A DNA stretch of 64,000 bases. It comes from Facklamia sp. 7083-14-GEN3 (GTDB lineage: Bacteria > Bacillota > Bacilli > Lactobacillales > Aerococcaceae). The first letter of the stretch is position 1. Every line of letters begins with the position of its first letter. The notes below the pieces were generated by a model. It was given only the letters and a program-made list of their open reading frames with translations. It ran no database searches and had not been told where the DNA came from. Shown here in pieces: positions 35,476-44,906 of the stretch. The stretch is from positions 620,001 to 684,000 of the forward strand of contig NZ_JANSGD010000001.1 in the NCBI RefSeq assembly GCF_024742075.1. Reading direction: 5' to 3'. Both the position numbers and the translations under genes were made by a program.

Positions 35476-36447
35476 TCAATAGCGATCAGTTAACGTGCGA
35501 TTAATTTTATAGAGGTCATCTCTTACCTTATGCTGTGATTTACTTAAGGTTTCAACAATATCACAAACTGATAGTTCTTCATTGGTAATGCCCACAAAAA
35601 TACCCGATTGTCCGTGGAGAATTAAATCTACTGCTTTAGCACCCATTAATGTAGCAAAAACACGATCACGCCCTGTAGGATTACCCCCTCTTTGAATATG
35701 GGATAGATTAACACCTCGAACACTTTGATTAGGGGCTTCTTTTTTGTATTGTTTCACAAACTCTTCCACACCCATTACACCTTCTGCTAAAACAATAATA
35801 GCATGGTCTTTACCGTGATGGAAAGAAGTATTAACTCTTCTTGCAATATCGCCAATAAAGAATTCTTCTTCAGGAATAATAATAGCATCGGCTCCAACAG
35901 CCACTCCAGCCCATATTGCAATATCACCTGCATTGCGTCCCATCACTTCGACCACAAAGGTACGATTATGTGAGGCCGCTGTGTCGGAAATTTTATCAAT
36001 CGCTTCAATGGCTGCCGACATAGCAGAATCAAAACCTATCGTATATTCCGTCCCTGGAATATCGTTATCAATCGTTCCTGGAATACCTACAGCAGGGAAC
36101 CCTAATTTAGTAAGAGCTAGGGCACCTTGAAAAGATCCATCCCCACCAATAACGATTAAGCCTTCAATACCTTGAGCCTCCATTTGCTCAATGGCTTTCT
36201 TTTGATTTTCAATTTCTCTAAATTCAGGATACCTTGCAGAATAAAGAATGGTTCCTCCTCTACGAATGGCATGAGAAATATCATTGATTTCTATACATTT
36301 ATATTCACCTTCAACTAAGCCTTTAAAGCCGTGTTGAACTCCCACCACCTCAATTTGATGGTGAAGACCCTGTTGAAAGACCGCACGAATGGCGGCATTC
36401 ATTCCTGGAGCGTCACCTCCACTTGTTAGCACTGCTAAACGTCTCAT
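35476..36447 (-). CDS. pfkA: ATP-dependent 6-phosphofructokinase
   Basis: A 323-residue enzyme for the committed step of glycolysis. Visible are the ATP site LTSGGDAPGMNAAIRA (7-22) and IGGDGSFQGA (near 101), the catalytic PGTIDNDIPGTEYTIGFD (near 123; Gly-Thr-Ile-Asp-Asn-Asp marks an ATP- rather than pyrophosphate-dependent enzyme), and EVMGRNAGDIA. The dnaE-pfkA-pyk arrangement is typical of lactic acid bacteria. It has a promoter in the 87-base gap after dnaE. Confidence 0.98.
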   Translation of the reverse strand: MRRLAVLTSGGDAPGMNAAIRAVFQQGLHHQIEVVGVQHGFKGLVEGEYKCIEINDISHAIRRGGTILYSARYPEFREIENQKKAIEQMEAQGIEGLIVIGGDGSFQGALALTKLGFPAVGIPGTIDNDIPGTEYTIGFDSAMSAAIEAIDKISDTAASHNRTFVVEVMGRNAGDIAIWAGVAVGADAIIIPEEEFFIGDIARRVNTSFHHGKDHAIIVLAEGVMGVEEFVKQYKKEAPNQSVRGVNLSHIQRGGNPTGRDRVFATLMGAKAVDLILHGQSGIFVGITNEELSVCDIVETLSKSQHKVRDDLYKINRTLTDRY

Positions 36448-36481
36448 AAGTCACCTCTTTTATTTTTTCTGGCTCAATATT

Positions 36482-36510
36482 ATTTTAACATGAATTAAAA
36501 AGCCTGTCCG
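36482..36510 (-). promoter_or_regulatory. Promoter of pfkA-pyk
   Basis: CGGACA (36505-36510), a 17-base spacer and TAAAAT (36482-36487) with extended TGT on the minus strand, about 35 bases before the pfkA start. Confidence 0.6.
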
Positions 36511-36534
36511 GTCATATGATTTTAAACTTTTTTT

Positions 36535-39500
36535 CTATTTAAAATAAACATTTTTATCTCCAAAAATAACTTTTAACTCATTTACCACGCGATCTGCCAT
36601 CGAAATATTATATGTAGCTTCTAATTTCCAAGCATTACGATTCTTATCAACCATTATTACTTCCAAGGGACCCGGATTTTCTATAGCTAAATCTTTTAGT
36701 TTTTCTACTAATTGTTGATTCGAGGCATTATCTAATAACTTTATAAATACTTGACGGACTGGCGATGAATGGGATATATTTTCTTGTTTTGGTAAGGGAA
36801 GTAATTTATCTAATACAATTTGTGGTTGCCCCTGTCGATCTTGGCTAAGTTGACCTTCTACAGCTACCACTTGACCATCTTTAAGCTGGTGGCCGAATCG
36901 ATGATAGCTTTCTGGAAAACTAACTAGAGAAATACTTTGACTGCCATCATTGAGACGATAAAAAGCCATCTGGTCTTTTTTCTTTGTTTCTATTACCTTC
37001 ATGTGCTCAATATAGGCTAAGACTTTCACTTTTTTACTTTTGGGAATATTTAAGGATTTCAATGTTCCAATAGACTGAAAACTTGGGTCCCTTTCGATTA
37101 ACTTTAGGTACTCATCAATTGGATGACCCGCTAATTGCAAACCTAATACTTCGCGCTGTCGCTTAAGTAATTGAGCCTTGGGCCATTCTCTGACCATGTT
37201 AATTTTGGGTTCAATTTCTTTTAATAAGTTAATATGTTTGCCTGAAATCTTACGAAATTGAATGAAATGTTCCAAGTTCTCGGTCAAGGTCGCCCGTGTA
37301 TAACCAAAAGTATCAAGAGCACCTGCATCAATAAGCGATTGTATTAAATTACTTTTTAGAAATTTAAGAGGTATGCGCGATAGAAAGTTTTGAAAATCGG
37401 TAAAAGGACCAGCAAGACTGCGCTCATCTAAAATTACTTGACAAAAATCATGTCTGAGTCCATTGATTGCCATTAAGCCAATCCGAATCGTACCCTGTTC
37501 AATTTCAAAATTGGCATGTGACTGATTGATATCTACCATTAAAAATTTACCTACCGTACGTTTGGCATCTAATAGATATTCGTCCAAACTTTGATGAATT
37601 GATCGCCCTTGATTTAACAAGGCTGTAAAGAACTCTAATGGATAATGGACCTTCAAATAGGCTAGTTGATAGGCCAAAGTCGAATAAACAGCAGCATGTG
37701 CTCGGTTAAATCCATAATTAGCAAATTGATAAATATAATTAAAAATTTCTTGACTAGTTTGACTATCCAGACCACGATCTTGACACCCCTTTAAAAAAGC
37801 GGCCTGTTGGTCTTTCATTAAGTCCATCTCTTTTTTCCCCATTGCTCTTCTTAAAAGATCGGCTTGCCCCAAACTGAAACCAGCCAATTTTTGGCATATT
37901 TGCATGACCTGTTCTTGGTAGACAATAATTCCATATGTTTTTTCGAGTATTTCTTCTAAGAGCGGATGAATATAATCAATTTTTTCCTTACCATGTTTAC
38001 GGTTGATAAAGTGAGATATTTGTTGCATAGGTCCCGGTCGATAAAGAGCATTAACAGCAATTATATCTTCAAAGCTTTCTGGTTTTAACCTTCTTAATAC
38101 TTGGCGAATTCCTTCTGATTCAAATTGAAAGACTCCCTGGGTATTTGCTTCTTGGAAGAGTTTTAAAGTGGTTGAATCCTTGCGATCAATTCCCTCAATA
38201 TCAATAGCTAGCCCTTGGTTTTTCTTAATTAAATTTAATATATGGTCTAGAATTTGTAGGTTTTTAAGTCCTAGAAAGTCCATTTTTAATAGTCCTACCC
38301 GTTCTACATCTTCCATGTCATATTGGGTAATCTGCATTTGATCTTCTCTATTTATAACCGGGATCAAACGACTCAAATCTTGATCAGCAATCACGACGCC
38401 TGAAGCATGAGTAGAAGTATGTCTTGGCAAACCCTCAATGGTTAGGGCTGTTTTAAAAATTTGTTCATTTATAGGGTCTTCAGCAATTAATTGTCTTAGA
38501 GCGCTAGACTTTTGGTAAGCATCTTGTAAACGGATGGACACTTCGGTAGGTATGGTCTTGGACCAGCGATCTTGCACCATTTTAGGATAAGATAAGACTC
38601 TCAGCGTATCGCGGAGCGATTGCTTGGCACCAAAACTACCAAAGGTAACCATTTGTGCCACCTGTTGTTCGCCATATTTCTGGGCTACATAGCGAAGGAC
38701 TTGGTCCCTTTTATCATCTGGAATATCGATATCTATATCCGGCATATTATAGCGTTCAGGATTCAAGAAACGTTCAAACAGTAAATCGTATTCTATCGGG
38801 TCCACCTTAGTAATTCCCAATAGATAGGCTACTAGCGATCCGGCCGCAGAGCCACGCCCTGGCCCTGTCCGTATATGATGTTCATGGCAAAAGGCCATAA
38901 TTTCCCAGACAATTAAGAAATAGTCATTGAAGCCCATTTGATCAATGGTAGTTAATTCATGGTCCAATCGCTCTTGATAACTTGTCACTTGATCTACTTT
39001 TAGTTTCGCAAGACTCGCTTGGCATAAATGTCGTAAGTAGTCTTGAGCGGTTAGATTATTAGGTGTTTTAAATTTAGGGAGTAACGACTGATTAATTGGC
39101 AGTTCAACTCGCATTCGCTCTTCAAGAGCATGACTGTTGGCAACTACTTGATCAAGTCCTTTTTGTAAATACATGTCTTCTAATTCTTTGCGTCCATATA
39201 GATAGTGAGACGTTCGATAAGTCATGATTGAAGGATCCAGTGTTTCGCTCCGATCAATGGCTTGCAAGATTCTGATAGCAAAACCCTCTTCACTGGTGAG
39301 ACTTTCAACTTCTTGGTTACATACCATCTTTAGTTGGTGGTTACGGGCAAATTGACTAAGCCATGAGACTTCTAATTCATTGTAGGGATAGATTGAAAGT
39401 CCTAAGAAAAAATTATCTAGCGGAAAAATAGTTAGCCATGACTGAAGAATGGCTTCTGCTGCTTCAAAATCTTCGTGTAGAAGGGCCTGTTCTAACTCCC

Positions 39501-39882
39501 CCTTTTTGCCAGCAGTAATAACAACCAATGATTGATTGGCTGCTTTCATCAAATGATAGATTTGTTGATAATCTGGATGGCTTTGGTTGATCAATTTAGA
39601 AAGTTGAATCAAAGTCAAATAGCCCTGATAATTTAGGGCATAAAGAATTATAGGATAGGTCTGACTTTGGTCCAAACGTCCAGGCAAGTTTAAAGTAAGA
39701 CCCATCATGGCACGAAGATTTGCTTTTTGACAGGCTAGAAAAAACTTAAGGCTAGCATGCAAGACTCCCTGGTCAGCTAGGCCAAGATGGGTGTAGCCTA
39801 AGGCCTTAGCTTTTGCTACATACTTATTCAAATCAAGCGTGGATTGCAATAAAGAATAGGAGCTACGAACATTGAATAGCAT
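36535..39882 (-). CDS. dnaE: DNA polymerase III alpha subunit DnaE
   Basis: A 1115-residue C-family polymerase that in Firmicutes extends RNA primers before PolC takes over. The palm has GPGRGSAAGSLVAYLLGI (near 342) and the catalytic PDIDIDIPD (near 378). A helix-hairpin-helix region and an OB domain (KVKVLAYIEHMKVI) follow. The N-terminal PHP domain is degenerate: the usual HxHS motif reads NVRSSYSLL and TDHG reads LADQG, so metal-dependent PHP activity is unlikely. Streptococcal DnaE shows a similar loss. Length is normal for the group; it lies between queA and pfkA. Confidence 0.96.
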   Translation of the reverse strand: MLFNVRSSYSLLQSTLDLNKYVAKAKALGYTHLGLADQGVLHASLKFFLACQKANLRAMMGLTLNLPGRLDQSQTYPIILYALNYQGYLTLIQLSKLINQSHPDYQQIYHLMKAANQSLVVITAGKKGELEQALLHEDFEAAEAILQSWLTIFPLDNFFLGLSIYPYNELEVSWLSQFARNHQLKMVCNQEVESLTSEEGFAIRILQAIDRSETLDPSIMTYRTSHYLYGRKELEDMYLQKGLDQVVANSHALEERMRVELPINQSLLPKFKTPNNLTAQDYLRHLCQASLAKLKVDQVTSYQERLDHELTTIDQMGFNDYFLIVWEIMAFCHEHHIRTGPGRGSAAGSLVAYLLGITKVDPIEYDLLFERFLNPERYNMPDIDIDIPDDKRDQVLRYVAQKYGEQQVAQMVTFGSFGAKQSLRDTLRVLSYPKMVQDRWSKTIPTEVSIRLQDAYQKSSALRQLIAEDPINEQIFKTALTIEGLPRHTSTHASGVVIADQDLSRLIPVINREDQMQITQYDMEDVERVGLLKMDFLGLKNLQILDHILNLIKKNQGLAIDIEGIDRKDSTTLKLFQEANTQGVFQFESEGIRQVLRRLKPESFEDIIAVNALYRPGPMQQISHFINRKHGKEKIDYIHPLLEEILEKTYGIIVYQEQVMQICQKLAGFSLGQADLLRRAMGKKEMDLMKDQQAAFLKGCQDRGLDSQTSQEIFNYIYQFANYGFNRAHAAVYSTLAYQLAYLKVHYPLEFFTALLNQGRSIHQSLDEYLLDAKRTVGKFLMVDINQSHANFEIEQGTIRIGLMAINGLRHDFCQVILDERSLAGPFTDFQNFLSRIPLKFLKSNLIQSLIDAGALDTFGYTRATLTENLEHFIQFRKISGKHINLLKEIEPKINMVREWPKAQLLKRQREVLGLQLAGHPIDEYLKLIERDPSFQSIGTLKSLNIPKSKKVKVLAYIEHMKVIETKKKDQMAFYRLNDGSQSISLVSFPESYHRFGHQLKDGQVVAVEGQLSQDRQGQPQIVLDKLLPLPKQENISHSSPVRQVFIKLLDNASNQQLVEKLKDLAIENPGPLEVIMVDKNRNAWKLEATYNISMADRVVNELKVIFGDKNVYFK

Positions 39883-39911
39883 TTGATTTTCTCACCTTCT
39901 ACTGTATTTAT

Positions 39912-40949
39912 TTAGAGAATGAACATCGCATCTCCAAAACTAAAGAACCGATATTTTTGATCGACTGCATGTTGATAGGCTTGTATGATTTTATTGCGGT
40001 CATAAAAGGCTGAAACCAACATCACTAAGGTCGATTGTGGCAAGTGGAAGTTAGTAATTAAATGATCAACTACTTGAAATTTAAAACCTGGCGTGATGAA
40101 AATGTCCGTCCACCCTGAAGCCGCCACAATTTGCCCTTGGTGATCACGAGCAATTGTTTCCAATGTGCGCACAGAGGTTGTACCGACTGCAGTGATCTTT
40201 CCACCCTTTTTACGAATGTTTTGAATTCTTTCAGCCGATTCTGGGCTAACTTGATAATATTCAGCGTGCATTTGATGCTGGTCAATCTCTTCCACCGAAA
40301 CAGGGCGGAAGGTTCCCAAACCAACATGAAGCACTATGGGGATAATTTCAATACCTTTCTCTCTAGCCTCTTGCATCAACTCTTGAGTGAAATGCAAGCC
40401 AGCGGTTGGCGCAGCGGCCGAACCATTTTGCTTGGCATAGACCGTTTGATAGCGATCTGGATCATCCAATTTTTCCTTAATATAAGGAGGAAGAGGCATT
40501 TGACCTAAGGATTCTAAGACTTCTAAGAAGACACCCCGATATGAAAATTCAATAATCCGTCCTCCGTCTTCCTTATGTTCAATAATTGTTCCCACTAATT
40601 GGGATTGGTCGCCAAAATGTAAGACTGTCCCTACACGAGCTCTTTTACCTGGTTTAACTAGGCATTCCCATTGGTTACCCTGAGTATTATTTAGTAAAAG
40701 GACCTCAATATGTCCTCCGGTATCCGGTTTAACACCAAATAAACGCGCGGGAATGACTCTAGTTTCATTAATTACTAACCCATCCCCTGGCTTTAGATAA
40801 TCGAGAATGTGTTTAAAGTCTGTGTCTGTCATTTGCCGGCTTTGACGGTCTACCACCAACATGCGTGAGGACGAGCGATCCTTTAAGGGTGTTTGGGCAA
40901 TCAATTCTTCTGGTAAATAATAATCAAAATCTTTGGTTGTATAAGTCAT
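39912..40949 (-). CDS. queA: S-adenosylmethionine:tRNA ribosyltransferase-isomerase QueA
   Basis: A 345-residue enzyme making epoxyqueuosine in the wobble position of tRNAs for Asp, Asn, His and Tyr. Signatures include [15 protein letters not shown] (8-22), [30 protein letters not shown] (split), [13 protein letters not shown] near 171, and [16 protein letters not shown] near 306. The ribosome binding site (AGAAAGAAG) is weak. It lies 13 bases after ruvB; ruvA-ruvB-queA is a common run in Firmicutes. Confidence 0.97.
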   Translation of the reverse strand: MTYTTKDFDYYLPEELIAQTPLKDRSSSRMLVVDRQSRQMTDTDFKHILDYLKPGDGLVINETRVIPARLFGVKPDTGGHIEVLLLNNTQGNQWECLVKPGKRARVGTVLHFGDQSQLVGTIIEHKEDGGRIIEFSYRGVFLEVLESLGQMPLPPYIKEKLDDPDRYQTVYAKQNGSAAAPTAGLHFTQELMQEAREKGIEIIPIVLHVGLGTFRPVSVEEIDQHQMHAEYYQVSPESAERIQNIRKKGGKITAVGTTSVRTLETIARDHQGQIVAASGWTDIFITPGFKFQVVDHLITNFHLPQSTLVMLVSAFYDRNKIIQAYQHAVDQKYRFFSFGDAMFIL

Positions 40950-40962
40950 AGTTTTCTTCTTT

Positions 40963-41967
40963 CTATTTTTCTTCGATAGGATAATTCAAGTGACGATAAG
41001 TTAATTCGGTAACCATCCGTCCTCGAGGCGTTCGTTTGATAAAGCCTTGTTGGACCAGATAAGGTTCATACATATCTTCAAGTGTCACAATATCTTCGCC
41101 AATATTAGCTGCTAGAGTGGCTATACCAACAGGTCCTCCACCATAAAATTCAATCATAGTCTTTAAGAGTTTGCGGTCAAGCGGATCTAAGCCTAAGGAA
41201 TCAATTTGTAAGACTTCTAAAGCTCCCTTGGTATCTTTAATATGAATATTGCCATCGCCATGAACTTGTGCAAAATCACGTACTCGTCTTAACATACGGT
41301 TAGCTATTCGGGGAGTTCCACGACTTCTTACCGCCAATTCTTGACTGGCTTGGTCATCGATATCAATTTGAAAGACTCGAGCAGACCGTTTAACGATTCT
41401 TTCTAAATCTTTAACCTCATAGTATTGCATGTGGGCCATAATGCCGAAACGATCACGAAGGGGCTGGGTAAGCATCCCCGCCCGTGTGGTTGCCCCTATT
41501 AAAGTAAATGGAGGTAATTCAAAATGAATGGGCTGGGAGCTGGCTCCTTGACCAATAACGATATCAACATAATAATCTTCCATGGCTGAGTAAAGCACTT
41601 CTTCAACAATGCGAGGCAAGCGGTGAATCTCATCAATAAAAAGAATATCGCCCGCATCCAATTCATTAAGAATGGCTAGTAAATCACCTGGTCGTTCAAT
41701 GGCTGGGCCTGAAGTGGTTTGAATCTTAACATTTAACTCGTTAGCAATGACCATGGCAAGAGTGGTTTTCCCTAAGCCAGGAGGACCATAGAGCAAGACA
41801 TGATCGAGTGCTTCAGATCGCTTCAAGGCTGCTTGAATATAGACATTCAGTTCATTTTTAACCTTAGACTGACCGATATAATCTTTTAATAATTGTGGCC
41901 TTAAAGTGGTGAGATTTTGATCATCTTCCGTCAAGCTTTCGCTTGATACAAATCGTTCTTGATCCAT
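40963..41967 (-). CDS. ruvB: Holliday junction branch migration ATPase RuvB
   Basis: A 334-residue AAA+ motor that drives branch migration with RuvA. Walker A is [11 protein letters not shown] (near 61), Walker B is [10 protein letters not shown] (near 108), sensor 1 is IGATTRAG, and the arginine finger lies in LRDRFGIM. The C-terminal winged helix has [12 protein letters not shown] near 306. With ruvA 19 bases upstream and recU on the opposite strand 31 kb away, the Gram-positive resolvasome set is complete in this window. No LexA box lies upstream. Confidence 0.98.
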   Translation of the reverse strand: MDQERFVSSESLTEDDQNLTTLRPQLLKDYIGQSKVKNELNVYIQAALKRSEALDHVLLYGPPGLGKTTLAMVIANELNVKIQTTSGPAIERPGDLLAILNELDAGDILFIDEIHRLPRIVEEVLYSAMEDYYVDIVIGQGASSQPIHFELPPFTLIGATTRAGMLTQPLRDRFGIMAHMQYYEVKDLERIVKRSARVFQIDIDDQASQELAVRSRGTPRIANRMLRRVRDFAQVHGDGNIHIKDTKGALEVLQIDSLGLDPLDRKLLKTMIEFYGGGPVGIATLAANIGEDIVTLEDMYEPYLVQQGFIKRTPRGRMVTELTYRHLNYPIEEK

Positions 41968-41986
41968 ATTTATTCCTTTCTCTTGC

Positions 41987-42574
41987 TTATTTTATTAAAA
42001 GCTTAAAGGCTAAGCTCAAGCCCTCTTGGGTTGATTCAATAGCCTCTTTTTCAATTTTTGGCATCACGCGTTCAATTTCACGCTTAGAATAGCCTAATCC
42101 TTCTAAAGCTTGTTTAACTTCATCTATATGATCGTTTTCAGGACTTGGTAAGTTTTCACTTTCTTTAATTTGACTCAAATCAAGCTTACCTTGTAAGTCT
42201 AAAATCATTTGCTGAGCTGTTTTCTTGCCTACACCTGGGAACTTCATTAGATATTTGGCATCAGCTGATTCAATCGCTTGTACTAAACCTGCTTGATCAT
42301 CCAAAGCTAGAATAGATAGAGCCGACTTGGGGCCAATACCAGAAACCTTATTTAACTGAAGAAAGAGGTTCTTCTCCGCTTCGTCCACAAAGCCATATAA
42401 GAGCATAGCATCCTCTCTTACTACCAACTCGATAAATATTTTAATCGTTTCCTGCATTTTTTCTTGCCAACGGAAGGGATTGGCACACCAGATTTGGTAG
42501 CCTATACCATTGGCTTCTAGAACTAAGTAAGTCGGTTGGATCTGCTTAACTTGTCCTTCGATATATTGGTACAT
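41987..42574 (-). CDS. ruvA: Holliday junction DNA-binding protein RuvA
   Basis: A 195-residue tetrameric junction-binding protein. The OB domain opens [28 protein letters not shown] (split). Tandem helix-hairpin-helix motifs are [15 protein letters not shown] (near 80-94) and [18 protein letters not shown] (near 114-131). A flexible linker precedes the RuvB-binding C-terminal domain (about 150-195). It follows msrB with a 3-base gap. Confidence 0.96.
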   Translation of the reverse strand: MYQYIEGQVKQIQPTYLVLEANGIGYQIWCANPFRWQEKMQETIKIFIELVVREDAMLLYGFVDEAEKNLFLQLNKVSGIGPKSALSILALDDQAGLVQAIESADAKYLMKFPGVGKKTAQQMILDLQGKLDLSQIKESENLPSPENDHIDEVKQALEGLGYSKREIERVMPKIEKEAIESTQEGLSLAFKLLIK

Positions 42575-42577
42575 TAA

Positions 42578-43015
42578 CTATTCCACCCATTTCTTATAGT
42601 CGCTATAACCTGCTTGGTCCATCTCTTCATATGGAATAAAACGTAAAGCGGCTGAATTGATACAGTATCTCAAGCCTCCCCTATCCTTTGGACCATCATT
42701 AAACACATGTCCCAAATGAGAATCACCTTGTTTAGAGCGCACCTCTGTTCGAGGCATAAATAGTTTACGGTCTTCTAATTCTTGCAATTCCGCTCCTTTA
42801 ACTGGTTGAGTAAAGGAAGGCCAACCGCAGCCCGCATCAAATTTATCCTTACTTGAAAACAAGGGTTCTCCTGACACAATATCAACATATATGCCTTTTT
42901 GGTCAAATTGATCGTATTTCCCAGTAAAGGGTCTTTCAGTACCCGCTTCTTGCGTCACATGGTATTGGATAGGATCTAATTTTTCAATTTTGTCTTGAAA
43001 ATTTTTTTTAGTCAT
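42578..43015 (-). CDS. msrB: Peptide-methionine (R)-S-oxide reductase MsrB
   Basis: A 145-residue enzyme repairing methionine R-sulfoxide in proteins. Motifs are GCGWPSF near 62-68, [13 protein letters not shown] near 92 and the catalytic Cys in [13 protein letters not shown] (near 116-128). The zinc-binding CxxC pairs seen in some MsrB proteins are absent. Its start overlaps the mutL end by 8 bases and it ends 3 bases before ruvA, so it is locked into the mismatch-repair/recombination transcript. MsrA is not in the window. Confidence 0.95.
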   Translation of the reverse strand: MTKKNFQDKIEKLDPIQYHVTQEAGTERPFTGKYDQFDQKGIYVDIVSGEPLFSSKDKFDAGCGWPSFTQPVKGAELQELEDRKLFMPRTEVRSKQGDSHLGHVFNDGPKDRGGLRYCINSAALRFIPYEEMDQAGYSDYKKWVE

Positions 43016-44891
43016 TTTCTCTTCCTCCTAAATGATGATCTTGAATACGTTTAAATAATTTTTCAATAGTGGTCGGATCGAACTCGATAAATACTGGTCG
43101 ACCATGCGGACAATGCAATGGATCTTGTAAATCGTTCATTTCAGCAAGTAGCTGAATAGCCTCACTGTCTGCTAGGCGATGGTTTGCCTTGATCGCCCCA
43201 CGACAAGACTGCATAATGATGCTCGCTTCTTTTAATTGATTAACTGAAAGATCTTCATGTCTACTTAGACGATCTAATAAATCTGGCACTATTTGGTCCA
43301 ATTCATCAGCTTCTAACCAGGTAGGATGACTTTGCATTTGATAGGATTTGGGTCCAAAGGCTTGTAAATGAATCCCTATTTCAGCTAGACGATTACTGTA
43401 TTCTTCTGCTAATTGCGCTGTTTTTAGATCAAAACTAAATAACTTTGGCATTAAAAAATCCTGCTGTTGGTCAACATCCACTTGGTCAGTCATCAACTTT
43501 TCATAACGGATTCGCTCTTGGGCAGCATGTTGATCAATTAAGTAGAAAGATGAGGGGCCTTCAACAATTAAATAAGTGCCATGAATCTGGCCTACATAAC
43601 GCAACTGACTAAAATCAATCAAATTATGCTTTTCATGCTGAATAAATTTATCTTTTTCTGCTACTTGAAAGCTTGCTTGTTTCATGTCCCCTTCAGTATT
43701 TTCAGTTGGGTTTTGATTGGTCTCTATAGAATCGTCCAACTTATTTTGATTTAAAGCAGGACTAGATGGTGTTAGAGTTGGACTATCTTCTGCTAGATAG
43801 GATGTTTGGCTTATCCAATCTAATTGTCCCTTATTCTGTTGGTATGGGCGAGAGGGTCTAAATAGACTTTCTCCCGCTTCAGGAATCGCTCTGTTTTCAA
43901 GCAAGCTATCTTCAACAGCTTGAGTTAATAATTTAGCTAATTCCGCTTCTTTACTTAAACGTATGGTCTGTTTGGTAGGATGGACATTGACATCCACTAA
44001 GCGCGGATCGGTTGTGATTTGAATAAAGCTTATAGGAAAACGCCCAATCATTAACTGCTTGCCATAGGCCTTAATCAAAACATTATTAAGAAAAGGACTT
44101 TTGACCGTTCGACCATTGACAATCCAGTGAATATAATTGCGACTGGTTCGCGTCAAGGTAGGAGGTGAAATTAATCCTTCAATTTCGAACTCTAAATCAG
44201 ATTTTTTGAAGGTCAACATTTCTCTTGCCTGTTGCGGTGAATAGAGTTGAGCAATCGTTTGCTTTAAGTCACCCTTACCGACTGTTTGTAGCAAGCGGTC
44301 TCCATCAGAAATTAAAGTAAAGGAAATACTTGGATAAGCCAAGGCTAAATCTTGAATCACCTTAAGAATATGCCGCATTTCGGTTTGCAAACTAGCTAAA
44401 TGCTTAAGCCGGGCCGGTGTATTGTAAAAAATTGAGTCTACTTGAACCGTCGTACCATTACGCGGTGGGCAAGAGCCTTGATTAATTAGTTTTGAATTTT
44501 CCACTTCAATAAAATGACCTGTTTGACTAGATTGGTCCGTTCCATTCCAAGTCGACTCAATCCTTACCTTGGCTACAGAAGCGATTGAAGCTAAGGCCTC
44601 TCCTCTAAAGCCTAAAGAGGTGATTTGGAATAGGTCCGATAGGGAATATATTTTGCTGGTTGCATGAGCCAATACCGATTGGTGAAGATCTTCTTCCACC
44701 ATTCCTTGACCATTATCAATCACTATAATTTGTTGAATACCAGCTTCTTTTACTTCTACTTGAATTTGATTCGCATTAGCATCAATTGCGTTTTCACACA
44801 ATTCCTTTACAACTGAGGCCGGTCTTTCAACCACTTCTCCGGCTGCAATCTGATTGGCTAAAGCTGTATCCATTTGTTTAATAATTCCCAT
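43008..44891 (-). CDS. mutL: DNA mismatch repair protein MutL
   Basis: A 627-residue GHKL ATPase and nicking endonuclease. The N-terminal ATPase has [18 protein letters not shown] and [10 protein letters not shown] (96-105). The linker (about 340-420) is Gln/Asn/Ser-rich. The C-terminal domain has the endonuclease metal motif [12 protein letters not shown] (near 452) and the CPHGRPV motif, so this MutL should nick DNA itself, as expected in a species without MutH. It follows mutS by 15 bases and overlaps msrB. Confidence 0.97.
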   Translation of the reverse strand: MGIIKQMDTALANQIAAGEVVERPASVVKELCENAIDANANQIQVEVKEAGIQQIIVIDNGQGMVEEDLHQSVLAHATSKIYSLSDLFQITSLGFRGEALASIASVAKVRIESTWNGTDQSSQTGHFIEVENSKLINQGSCPPRNGTTVQVDSIFYNTPARLKHLASLQTEMRHILKVIQDLALAYPSISFTLISDGDRLLQTVGKGDLKQTIAQLYSPQQAREMLTFKKSDLEFEIEGLISPPTLTRTSRNYIHWIVNGRTVKSPFLNNVLIKAYGKQLMIGRFPISFIQITTDPRLVDVNVHPTKQTIRLSKEAELAKLLTQAVEDSLLENRAIPEAGESLFRPSRPYQQNKGQLDWISQTSYLAEDSPTLTPSSPALNQNKLDDSIETNQNPTENTEGDMKQASFQVAEKDKFIQHEKHNLIDFSQLRYVGQIHGTYLIVEGPSSFYLIDQHAAQERIRYEKLMTDQVDVDQQQDFLMPKLFSFDLKTAQLAEEYSNRLAEIGIHLQAFGPKSYQMQSHPTWLEADELDQIVPDLLDRLSRHEDLSVNQLKEASIIMQSCRGAIKANHRLADSEAIQLLAEMNDLQDPLHCPHGRPVFIEFDPTTIEKLFKRIQDHHLGGREND

Positions 44892-44906
44892 TGCGGCCTC
44901 CTTTAT

